A stretch of DNA of 64,000 bases from Petrosia ficiformis (Eukaryota; Porifera; Demospongiae; Haplosclerida; Petrosiidae), in contig OX345653.1 in assembly GCA_947044365.1 (NCBI GenBank), positions 1,275,001-1,339,000 of the forward strand, written 5' to 3'. Made by a program: the position numbers and the translations under genes. The notes under the pieces were generated by a model. It did not search any database. It was not told the origin of the DNA and saw only the letters and a program-made list of their open reading frames with translations. Positions 36,417 to 49,900 of this stretch are shown here, piece after piece (the first letter of the stretch is position 1; the number at the start of each line of letters is the position of its first letter).

Positions 36417-37563
36417 TTATAATTTAGTACCAATTTCCGAGGGTCTTCTCTCTCGTGTTTCTGATAATTCTTGTTGTAAAGATTCAATCGTTTTCTCTTT
36501 CTCTGCTAATGTGAGTTTAGCAAGTCTATATTTAGCCTTCCATTTACGAGCCTTTGAAGCTAGTATCTATGGAAATGGTATATAATAGCAGTATCCATGG
36601 AAACGATATACAGTAGCTAATAGTAAAGTTTCTATTGAAACGATATACAGTAGCTAATAGTAAAGTTTCTATGGAAACGATATACAGTAGCTAATAGTAA
36701 AGTTTCTATGGAAACGATATACAGTAGCTAATAGGATAGTTTTGATGGCAGTGGTACAGTAGTGTTGTTTTAGTATGGCACTAATCACTACTTTTAGTTA
36801 TAGTTATAGTATGATGGATTTCTCAGTTTAGTTATAGTTGATTAACTACAGTAATATTAGGCTTACTAAAAGGGTCTTAGTTAACTAACTAAAAGTGCTG
36901 ATTATTGGCCATTTTAGTTATTGCAATAGACTTATATTTTAGTTATAGTTTAGTTAACTACAATGCCTTACTAAAATGGGTTTTAGTTATAGTTAACTAA
37001 AACAACACCAATATACAGCAGCTAATAGTATAGTTTCCATGGATACAGTATATGGTAACTAATAGAATGTAATGATTGTTACATGAACCTATAGTACAGT
37101 TTCCATAGAAACAGAATATGTGATAGTTTGGTAACTCACGGTATTTTCTTGATGAATTCTAAGCTGTTCATTTTGTATCCTACCAATCTCTTTTGTTCGT
37201 GAATGTAATGTTCTCAATAAAGAATCTATAGTAAATATTATTAATAGGAGATGAAACAAATTAATATCATAGCTTTGTCCGTATCCACCAGACACATCCA
37301 CATATCATTCCCACATCATTCATGTGAGCAGATGGGATGAGACTACAATTACATGTCACTTACCATAAGTGATATCAATCTCTAAATCATCCAAACTATC
37401 ACTGGATTCCTATAGTAGAACAGTAAATTACTTATAACAATATATATTATATACATACATACATACGTACATACGTACATACATACATACATACATACAT
37501 ACATACATACATACATACATACATACACACATACATACATACATACATACATACATACATACA

Positions 37564-37599
<36 letters not shown>

Positions 37600-37951
37600 T
37601 ATATGTATATAATTATATATATATACATACATACATTCATACATACACACATTCATATACATATACATACATTCATACATACATACATACATGTACATAC
37701 ATGTACATACATACATACATACAATGTACATGCATACCTACACAAAACATACCTACAGGTACATACCTACCTACCTACATGCATACATACATATATACAT
37801 GTATATGCATACCTACGTAAATAGTAAATACCTACATAGTACATACCTATCTATCTACCTACCTACATACTTACATACTTACATACCTACATACATACAT
37901 ACATACTTACATACATACATACATACCTACATACATACATACCTACATACA

Positions 37952-37985
<34 letters not shown>

Positions 37986-40900
37986 CATACGTACATACAT
38001 ACATACGTACATACATACATACATACATACATACATACATACATACATACATACATACATAGTTACGTACATACATACATACATACATACATACATACAT
38101 ACATACATACATTACATACCTCAGGTGCTGATGTAGTACCAATAAATAAATCTCTTCTTTCATCATCTTCACGTTCCTTTTCTTCATCTTCATTTTCATC
38201 TTCCTCTGGAACAAAAGGGAAACTTCCTCCTGACTGTCTATTATCCAATGATGAGGAAGACGAGTGATGACTAGGCAAGTCATGTAGGTGTGGATCAGGA
38301 CCCATAGCAACCTTCCGAGGGTGTCTACGTGTTGTATGAAGGAGTGTGTGAGGAAGTGAAGAGAGCTCGGGAGGCAAAGTTGGGGAGAGAGAATTAGGAG
38401 GTGTGGGAAATGTGAATATTTGTTTGGTATCTACTTGTATACAGACATCACATGTTTGAGGGCCTGCACTTCCTGGGCTTCTTTGTATATCGGAAATGGG
38501 TAGAAAATCTGACGGTAATCTACTTCTTACTTTAACATGTTTTTTGATTTCCATCATATCAGGGTTTGAAGCACATCTGACTCTATCTAAGTTTGTAGGT
38601 GATCCCAAAGGTATTACTAAATTCTCCAGTGAATTAGGTACATTCTCCATTTGAGGGGTTTGTAAAATCACACCAGGAAGGTCATTAGGTACGCTCCAGT
38701 TCAAATTAGAAGCAAGGGATGACATTTCTGGAGAGAAGTGAGAATTTGATGTTTGGTGGTAATATCCTGGTACTTGCTGTGATGTTTTCAAATCATCCAT
38801 TATATTTGTTGCGAATGGACGTTTTGATTTCTTCCCTTTGCGTAGAGTGAATCTCTTTCGTCCTTTCTCTGTCTTGGTCTTATATTGAAGATGACCCATT
38901 GTTTGTGAGCTAGAGGACACACTGGAACTATCTCTAAATAACAACAAATTATTAAATTAATCAACTGCTTACCATTAAAATTAAAATATCATAATAATTA
39001 TTTATTATCAGAAATAATTAATATGAGATCTTATTATGGCCAACAAGGCCATCCCTATGACTGCTTTTTAACTATATCTACATGCTTGTGTCACATTACA
39101 CTTTACATATGTTAGTTACAATGTACATTATCTCAGGAGGCTCAGTCTATTTAATGAGCATGGTGTATAAATGAAAGCTGTTTGTAGAGACTGGAACTTA
39201 TAGGTTGTAATAAAACATAAACAGTGGAAAACAAATAATATTTATAATAGACAGCTGTGTTTCTGACATGAGAAGTCAGCTATGATTACACTAAAAATTA
39301 AAATAGCCGAAATATTGTGTGAAGCTGCTATTGTTCCCTCTGGCCAAAATCTGGTCAACTCATCAATAAATTTGTAACTCAAAGAAATTAAGATCACAAA
39401 GGACTCTCATTGTTTATGAAGTACACACAAAAGAAAATGATTATAATAATACAGTTAGTTACTAACTCTGATAATATTGTACTCAGATCAGGTGTACTGG
39501 CAGTGAATTTCTTTCTTGGTTTGCTTTTCATTTGATTGCTTTCAACATGTGTCTTCCGTGGAGTTGTTTTAGGAGAGGGCATTGCTGTGGACTTACGACG
39601 AGGGAAAATAGTTCCCAATGTCATTCGACGTCTTCTTGGAGATTGAGTTCCATCAAATGGAGACTCAACAGATACACTCTAGTATTAAATAGTTTATAAA
39701 TGACTAACATGAAATATAATGTATGTATGTATGTATGTATGTATGTATGTATGTATGTATGTATGTATGTATGTATGTGGGTGTGTAGGTATGTATGTAT
39801 ATATATGTGTATACATATGTATATATGTGCACATAACCATACATACATGCACATTATACATACATACATACATACATACATACATACATACATACATACA
39901 TACATACATACATACATACATACATACATACATACATAAATACATACATACATACATACATAATACTGGCTACATACATAGTACTGGCTACCTTTCTCTT
40001 CTCTGTCATAGAAAAAGGAGGAGCATCTATATCTTCTTGACAATTTGACAAATCTTTCAATAAATGACCAAATAGCTGAGTACGAGTTCGATTCTATGAA
40101 AACATAAACTCTATTCACATTCATGATGACCTCACAATGATGACTTTATGTTATATAATGTATAGTTTAATGTCATAAGGTTAATATATGATTATACTGT
40201 AACTCAATAACTTATATGTACTGTAGTGTATAGTTTAATATCATAAGGTTAATATATGATTATACTGTAACTCAATAATGAAGCTAGGAAGAAAGGAAGG
40301 ATAATTATATGAAAATGGTGAGGTAAAAAATTATTGTTCTTTCCAAATAAAAGTTATGAACATTTTTCTAAGGTCATCGTGGTAAATGCGAATGACCTTT
40401 ACAAAAATGACTTAACATTAATAGTAAGAATGTGGCTTACAGCTAGACGACGAAAATCTGGAGCTTTATAGCATTTTGCTTCAGCATTGAGTATTTTAGT
40501 TAAAATCCATTCTCTGAAGTCATGATCCTTAGAAAAGACTGCTGGGGTGGGTAATGGTGGAGTGAAATCTGGTACATCTTCTTTGGCAGCTACTGCTACC
40601 TGTAGAATATAGAATTAATTATATCTTAGTTTTAATTTAGTTAGTGGATTTGTATTTATCTATAGAGTCAATGCCTTACTAAAGGGATTTTAGTTACAAT
40701 TACTATTTACAATGAAGACTTTCTGTTTGGTTAATACAGTGAAACCCCTCTATTGAGGACACCCTAAATGAGGACACCCCTGTATTAAGGACACTTACAA
40801 AAGTCCCAAACTGTGATTTATAATATAAATTCACCACTGAAATGAGGACACCCCTGTATTCAGGACACTTATATTTGTCCCAAGGGTGTCTGGAATAGAG

Positions 40901-43900
40901 GGGCTCCACTGTATATCTACAACTTGTCATTTTAATTTTTTTTAAATCGTCTTTACATTGGGTAATAATTCATAATTATTAAAATTAATTAATTATATAT
41001 ATTAATTTTATGTATAGATATATAATATTCCTTCACCTTGTATACTGTATGGTCAGTATTAGGATATTCAACCTGTACCACAATATGCGCATGAAGAAAA
41101 CGAGATCTCACGCAATCTGGACTATAAGGTGTGTTCTGATCTTGAAATACCACCAATACAATATCGTTTCCAATATGACGTTTCCTAGCAACCTATGACA
41201 AATTGTTTATGAATGTACATATACATATCACATGCATGTCATATACATGTCACATGCACACAAATGTACAGTAATTAACTATACATGACCAGATTTGAGA
41301 AAAGGGGTCTTATGGAGTGTTGAAATTTTGAACACTTTCTAAGTTCAACTGTTCACTACTCTGCCACTCTACACAGAAAGGTTATGTAGCTCAGTGCATT
41401 GGTAGACTAGTTACTTACACACATGCAGGCAAACCGTTATTGACATGCTGCATCTGAAATAATTTCAATGGTCCTTTTTAGCTCAAATCCACTCATTATA
41501 AACAGACAGTGCTAATTAAAGGGGCTCACCTGCTGTCTATCACTAGCATCATAAGGGAGCAGTGTCGAAACATGAAACATAATTTCTTGACCTTTGAACT
41601 CTGTATAAATGCTCTTCTCACCAGTCTGATCATGACAGGTGTCTAAACCTCCTCGATATCTGAACAAAAGGAAAGATATGTAATTCATAAACTTGTTGCT
41701 AGTAGAGTTTAGTAATTTTATGATATTATCCTACAGTATATAGTATCATGATATTTTCTTCCATATCATTATAGTTTCTTCCATATCAATATATCGTAGC
41801 TTCAATATTATCATCACTATCACACAATATCAGCGTTCTGCCCACACTGGTTGTCACTGATAACCACCACTCAGCATGAATTAATCACCTCTCAGATGAA
41901 TTAACCACCTCTCAGATAATACATATATATATATATATATAGGCTACTGAGACAGAATTAAGTATATACTGGATAAACAGCACTAAATGCAAGTTAGAAT
42001 CCAACCACCACTCTAAATATCAACACTCCAATATGCATACATATACATTTAGATTAATGTAAAAATTGGAGTAATTGGTCTTGTACAAGCCCTGAGGTGA
42101 CAAAAGCCAGTACATTGACTATTTGTCACTAGTATCATGATATTATCAAAAATCATGATAATTTTTCCTGTGATAATCATAATATGCATTTCTCATTATC
42201 GCCCATCCCTAAGCATTAGTCTAATCATCCTTATAGTACATGTAAAAATGAGGGGTATGTGTATATGTCCTAATATGGTAATAAAAGTACATGTAAAAAT
42301 GAGGGGTATGTGTACATGTCCTAATATGGTAATAAAAGTACATTACAAATGAGGGGTATGTGTACAGTCCTAATGTGGTAATAAAAGTACATGTACAAAT
42401 GAGGGGTATGTGTACATGTCCTAATATGGTAATAAAAGTACATGTACAATGTATATGAATTTGACTTATACATTGATCTCAAGGGCCTCTATCTATTTCC
42501 TGGTTTACAGGATCTCAAAGGGCCTTTATCTATTCCCTGGTTTACAGGATCTCAAGGGCCTCTATCTATTCCCTGGTTTACAGGATCTCAAGGGCCTTTA
42601 TCTATTCCCTGGTTTACAGGATCTCAAGGACCTCTATCTATTCTCTGGTTTACAGTAGTATTTACATACTTTTCAAATCCTTTTAGTGTTACTGTTTCTC
42701 CTAACAACTCAACAAACTCTTTGAATGCTGGAGAGTGATCATTATTACAAAACATTTCTTCCTCAGTTGCCTGTAGCGAGATGATAATATTTGTTTTATA
42801 AATCAATTTATCTACTATATATATAACCATCTATTTATTTATCTCTATTTCTATATATCTAATCATCCTATCTATTTATCTATCTCTATCTATTTATCTA
42901 TTTCTATCTATTTATCTATTGAGAATATACTCATAACATTTGTATTAATACTATATTATATATCTAATCATCCTATCTATTTATCTATTTCTATCTATTT
43001 ATCTATTGAGAATATACTCATAACATTTGTATTAATACTATATTATTATATAATCATCCTATCTATTATCTATTTCTATCTATTTATCTATTGAGAATAT
43101 ACTCATAACATTTGTATTAATACTATATTATTATATAATCATCCTATCTATTTATCTATCTATCTATTTGTTTATTTATTTCTATCTATTTCTAATTTAA
43201 TTTGGTTCAGTAGTATTTCTGATAAACATGTTCAGTGATTCTTACAGTTAGCTATTATTTTTGTTCATAAACTCATTTTCAAGTAATAGCGTGGCATTGT
43301 TCACTGACAATATGTAATATTAATAATGAATAATATTAGTTTATATTATCAGTATAATAATATGAGAAACCGTAATATAATATGTATAGAATTTTATGGA
43401 AGTGATTTGTTGATAAGGTTCTTAATTTATTTACTTTAAACTGTCAGCTATTGTATTATCATTATAATGTGTGAAATTGTAATACTATTATGGAAGTAGT
43501 TATTTTAATTTGTTTCCTAAGGTAGTCCTGACATTGCTTCGATCATTAAATGTTTTTAATGTTATATAATATTCACTGAATGGCACAAACATCACAAGTA
43601 TATTGTGCTGTATATACACTTTAAAGCCATCTAAGCTTTCAAGGAGAGATCGAGGTAGCTTTTAAAAGGATGACCTTCATAATTTCTTAGCCTTTGCAAT
43701 GACATGCCTTTTCCACTTGCAAGAAGTATTGCTTTGTATTAAACTTTTAAAAATCATGCTTTTCATCACTTGTATGAGAAATAAATCTTTAAAATGCTTT
43801 TCTGTGGACTTCATTGCTAAATAAATCTCTTGACAATGTCATGAATACAATAATGTCATGGGAACTTCTATTGTAGAGACACTTGATACAATATACAGTT

Positions 43901-46900
43901 CTGAAGACAATCTCTTAAGCTACTAGACATGTACATGTATGTGTGAGCCACTAACCTGTCCAAACTTTTGATAAATGATTCCGACCTTGTGTTGCTTAGC
44001 AACACAGTGCTCATCAAACTTTTGAATTAATTCAGATGCCTAAAGTGTAGCATGAATTAATTAATGATTTAATGAATATATAATATGAACTGTAAATTAC
44101 ACATAACATTCACATAGTTATTGTTGATAAATGTCACACATATTATCCAAATTATGATGTTTGTTAGTATTATAGCATGTCTAAGAATTTAGTGCAATTA
44201 CTACAGAATGTACATAGTTGACACATTGCTATACATAGCATATCTAGTGCAGTACTATAGCATATCTAGTGCAGTACTATAGCATATCTAGTGCAGTACT
44301 ATAGCATATCTAGTGCAGTACTATAGCATATCTAGTGCGGTACTATAGCATATCTAGTGCAGTACTATAGCATATCTAGTGTAGTACTATAGCATATCTA
44401 GCGTAGTACTATAGCATATCTAGTGCAGTACTATAGCATATCTAGTGCAGTACTATAGCATATCTAGTGCGGTACTATAGCATATCTAGTGCATACTATA
44501 GCATATCTAGTGTAGTACTATAGCATATCTAGCGTAGTACTATAGCATATCTAGTGCAGTACTATAGCATATCTAGTGTAGTACTATAGCATATCTAGTG
44601 CAGTACTATAGCATATCTAGTGTAGTACTATAGCATATCTAGTACAGCATATAATATAACATTGTAGATATGTATCTCACATTTGGTACCATAACTCTCT
44701 TCAGTCCTTCTATTCGTAAAGGTTCACCTTCCATTAGATTGTTTGACATAATCTAGTAAAGTGAAAAGTAGAATTATGAAATCACATGACTGTCAGGTGA
44801 CATGATGAACATACAGCTAAATATTCTTCAGGCTCTAGCTTTCTTGAGAGCTGAGCAGAAGGATATACTTTATATATAGTTTCATTTTCGGTCCTGTGTG
44901 AAAGAAGAAATAATGGATGGATGGAAGATACTTGGAATAGAGATGTAGAGTATGGGAACGAGGAGGAGTATAGGAATGAGTATTGGTATGAGAAGGATGA
45001 TGGGAATGGGGGAGGTAAGACTGTTAATGTGATGAGGAGGAGTATAGGAATGAGTATGGGTATGAGAGGTATGATGGGAATGGGGAGGTAAGAGTGTGAA
45101 TATAATGAGGAGGTGTAAGACTGATGAGGATGAGGAGATGTGGGAAAGAGGAGTGAAGGACAGGAGAGGAAAGATAAAAGGAGCAGATAGGGTCAAGATG
45201 ATTAGAAATGGATAAAAGTCATACCTGAGTATCATTCGTATTAATGGGTCACATGATACATCACTATCGATCATGTGACTGAATACAATAGGACCAAGTT
45301 TACCCTCCCGTGCATAAAAGTTTTTATGGTTTCTTCCAACAAAATGGAGGCCATACATCAGTGCTGTATTGTCAGTATCCAGTCTAAAGTGTTCTATATC
45401 AATTTCAGGAGCTGTCCAAATTCCATTATCTCTCCGGCTGCTCTCGTATTCTCCGTTCTGTACCCAATAGCCTCCATCAGGTGGATTAATAATCAGAGGG
45501 AATGGGGCTTCATCTGTTTGAAGCAGCTACAAGAGGTAAGAATATAATTATAAAACAATAATGCATTTTTGTATGCAGTATGCTACAAAATATCTTCTCT
45601 ACGAACACAAGTAAAGGAGCATTTAAGCTACTTAAAACAAAATTTCTGCTGAGTATAAGAATTCAAGGACTTATAATTGTTGACTCTTGGTTGAGCACTG
45701 GTTTGGATTATCAGAGTTATGGGTTTGAGACCCTTTTATAAAGTCAGCATTGGACTAAAGTCTATTGACATTCATAGTGACCTTGGAATTATGATGTGAT
45801 AACTTTATATGTAATGTATAGTTTAATATCATTCATGATTATAGTGTAACTCAATAATGAAGCAATGGAGTGGAATTTGATATATAGTGTATAAAAAGAA
45901 TGGGAAGGATAATTAATTATATGAAAATGGTGCAGATTGATTGATATTATTATACAAACATATTCTGTTTGGCTTAAGTCCATAAAGAGAATGTGGCCAG
46001 TCCTTTGATAGCACATGTTAGTATTTGATGCATGACATAATATTATGTTTGATTACTAGATTGCTACAGATATTCCCTGAAGTCTAGACAACACTTCAAA
46101 TTTGCATATCCACAAAGACATAAATGAATAATTAATTTTAACTTTGGCTACATTTGATTAAATGTAAATTTCATCTTCCAAAGCAAAGTATGATGTGAAC
46201 AGTGTTTTTGATAAGCTTATATGGCATACCATTGGCCCAAGGAGCTTTTTATTTGGCACTGCACATTTCACCCTTTGGGCCAGTGGCACAGTTAATTATG
46301 ATTATATTGTCACTAACAGCATTAACTCTTTGTTAATTGGCTCAAGACGTATTCCCAATGGTGCACACACTAACCATTGTTGAGCTAATCTGGCCCATGC
46401 TTCAAAATGTATCAAAATGTCTGGTGTCAACTTATGTACATAACATTCAAAACATGTTCTTAAAATACTGCATCTAATGAAATATACCTTTTTTAAAGCA
46501 TCTACTGAGCGTCTGTTTGGTCTCAAAGATGGAGAATTAGGAGATCCCGGTGGTATCATAGATATATGATTGTGGATTGGGCTAATGGTATTACCATTTA
46601 TACTGCTACTGGAGCTACTGTTTAAACTACCGTCAGGATAACCAGTTGATCCTTCTTCATTTAGAATTGCATGACGATGATTAGTCGGTGTGTCCATTTC
46701 TCCATCTTGGTCATCAACACTCTACGAATAATACCATATGTATTCAAATTAAAAGATACGAAAAAGTAATTTTGTACTTACAAGTATATCTGTATCCATA
46801 TTTCTGGTGATACTAGGTGAAGGATATGGGGATCTTTGGTTGTCGTAGCGATGACTCTGTATGAGTAATTAAATTAAATTGTGGTGCATAGTACATTACT

Positions 46901-49900
46901 GTTTGATTGATGTTTTTGTTGGACACATTCCAAATATTCTTATTTCAGTTTGTGAACACAGACATTTACAGAAACACATTTCAATGATTGAGTATTACTA
47001 AATTCGATATTATAGACTACTACAAAGGAATTTTAGACTTTTGGCTGTCAAAAGAAATACTCACAAGAAGGCCTTAGACAAATTTAATTTGTGGTAGAAA
47101 TAATTAATTGTCTTTTGATTGTAATATAATATGACCGCATTAAAAAAATTTGTGGTCATACACAACACCTAATAGTAATATAACTATTCCTTTTTTATTT
47201 CTATAATAATTACCGTAGTTCTATAAAAAGTCTGTTTATATTCAGGAAGACCTCAAAATTAAGAACTGGAGACTTAATATGTAAATTATAGTGTATAGTT
47301 TAATGTCATAAGATTAATACATGATTATACTGTAACTCAATAATGAAGTAATGGATTGTAATTTGACATAGAATGGGAAAGATAATTATGTAAACATGGT
47401 GCAGGTAAAAAGATTGTTGGTCATCCAAAACTAAAGTTATGAGCATTTTTCTGGGGTCATCATGGTGAACATGAATGACCTTTAGTCAGGGGTGTGGAAA
47501 CATTGAGCCAATTACCGGACATTTTGACCTATTTTCACCACTCTTGACTTGTCCTACTCCTCATATACTTTGTATACAGTTTAGTTTCAATTTACCGGAG
47601 ATTTATCGGACAATGTCTTCTATGACTGGCTGTTTCCAAACCCACTGCCTTTAATATTGTATTATCGGTTTAGCACTGGGCGATAGTGAAATTTTGAACT
47701 ATCACGATATTTAATAAATTCTTGATCGTTAGTAAATACTATCTTTATAGTGAAACTAAAATTTGGATACAGATTATGTACCCGTGGCAGAGAAACTAAG
47801 TACTCCTATACATCACTCTTAGAGCCCTCCAACAGAAAAACTTACAGCTCTTTGTCCAGATTGATCCCGTCTTTGAATGTTTTTCACGTGGTTGTGGGTA
47901 CGTTGACGTGAGACAATGTCAAATGTACGTGCTTGTAACCACATGTCTACTATCATGATAGTAGTATCACTGTCGTGATAGTAACATTGATGATATTGAT
48001 AGTCACACTATCGCTACTATTGCCCAGTCCTATTATGGGTATTATTAAAATAATATTTGAATAGTAAGGAAATGGTTAACGATCAGGCAAAATAGAAGTA
48101 GACGAAATGAGATAAATCCCCTTTAATATAAAACATGTAGGGATGTCATAACCACAAAAGCACACACAAAACTGGGATGGTATACTAATCACTACCATAA
48201 TAGTAACCGGAAATAAACAATTATATGTATTATACTATTATGCTGTTTACTCTAGCTAGGTTTATATGGAGGTGGTTAGTTAATAATGTGGCTTACACAC
48301 CTTAAATATATAATTATATACTTTATCTAGGGAGAATGTATGACCACGTTACAAACTTGTGGTCAACTACTACAAATCTAATATAAAATACATAACTATT
48401 GCCTCTAACAGTATGAATAGAGCAAGTTTACTTTCAAATACACACCATACTTAATACACGAGGGAGTAAGTAAATATGAAGAACAATTTTGTGGTTAATG
48501 TGCTTGTCATAATTACTGATTAAAATTCTTTGTACTTTTCGGTGTGATCCAATTAATTACACATTGTTCAATGTTGTTATACACTCCACTCCCTATCACT
48601 ACCGACAATAATATTTACATTATGTACAAATTAATTGATGTGCCAACATATTTTTTTGTTTATATATAGAGATCAGCTGAAATGTGAGATGTTTGTAGGG
48701 TTTCTGTTGATATCAAGTCATCTTCTGACACTATCAAAACAATTATATCCCAGGTATATATATATATATATATATACATTGTGAGCACACAGCCACACAC
48801 ACACACACACACACACTTACTTGGGCAAAGTCAGCATTATATATATAATTATGAGTACACACCCACATGCAGACACTTACTGGGACAGTATATATATAAT
48901 TATGAGTACACACCCACATGCAGACACTTACTGGGACAGTATATATATAATTATGAGTACACACCCACATGCAGACACTTACTGGGACAGTATATATATA
49001 ATTATGAGTACACACCCACATGCAGACACTTACTGGGACAGTATATACATACAATTGTGAGCACACACCCACATGCAGACACTTACTGAGGCAGTATATA
49101 CATATAATTGTGAGCACACACCCACATGCAGACACTTGCTTGGGAGTATACATACAATTGTGAGCACACACCCACATGCAGACACTGCTTGGGCAAGGTC
49201 AGGAGTATATATTATATAAACACATATAACTATATATAAGCATACACCCAATGCAGACACTGGCAAGGTCAGGAACATAACTATATACATAATCTATGTA
49301 TATAATTATATACATATATATAATGTATATAATTATATATATATGTATATAATTATGAGCAGACACCTTCTTGGGCAAGGTCAGACATAATTACAATATA
49401 CACACATAATTACTTGCTTACATATATATCTATGTATACACACACACTTACTTGTGCTTCGGTAATAAGGTCAAGAAAATCTTGCTGTTTGTGAATAAAA
49501 AAAAAAAAAGAAAATATAAAAATTAATGATGATATTGAAATACAAAATTTAAATCAAAATTTAAATCAATTGACAGAAATTATACGATAAGCTTTGTAAC
49601 AGATCTCAATTCTGTTGCCAAATTACAACCCACGAAATAGATTAATTGAGATTTCACTCCACTCCAGAGTTTTCACTAAGCTTTTTGGTGATGCTGCACC
49701 ATCATAATGGACATTTACACCATCATTTCAGCTCTGGAATTCAACCTGCACCACCCACCACTCTTTATGGTACAACACAGAATTGTAAATACATTATTTA
49801 CACTCTCCATATAATTATTGTACCACAAGTTTAACTGGACACTGAATTTTAACACAAATATATACATCCACCACCAATTACTATATCCTGGCAAGAACAT

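Noticed and set aside
41385..41460. TAGCTCAGTGCATTGGTAGA, like a tRNA D-arm/box A
   Set aside because: No convincing box B or T-arm downstream.
45672..45745. tRNA-like sequence with GGT/GAGCACTGG and GGGTTTGAGACCC
   Set aside because: No cloverleaf could be drawn; too degenerate to call a tRNA gene.
48743..49177. Open frames with 17-residue repeats on both strands
   Set aside because: 51-bp minisatellite in a RAP1GAP intron; length is a multiple of three, so all frames stay open.
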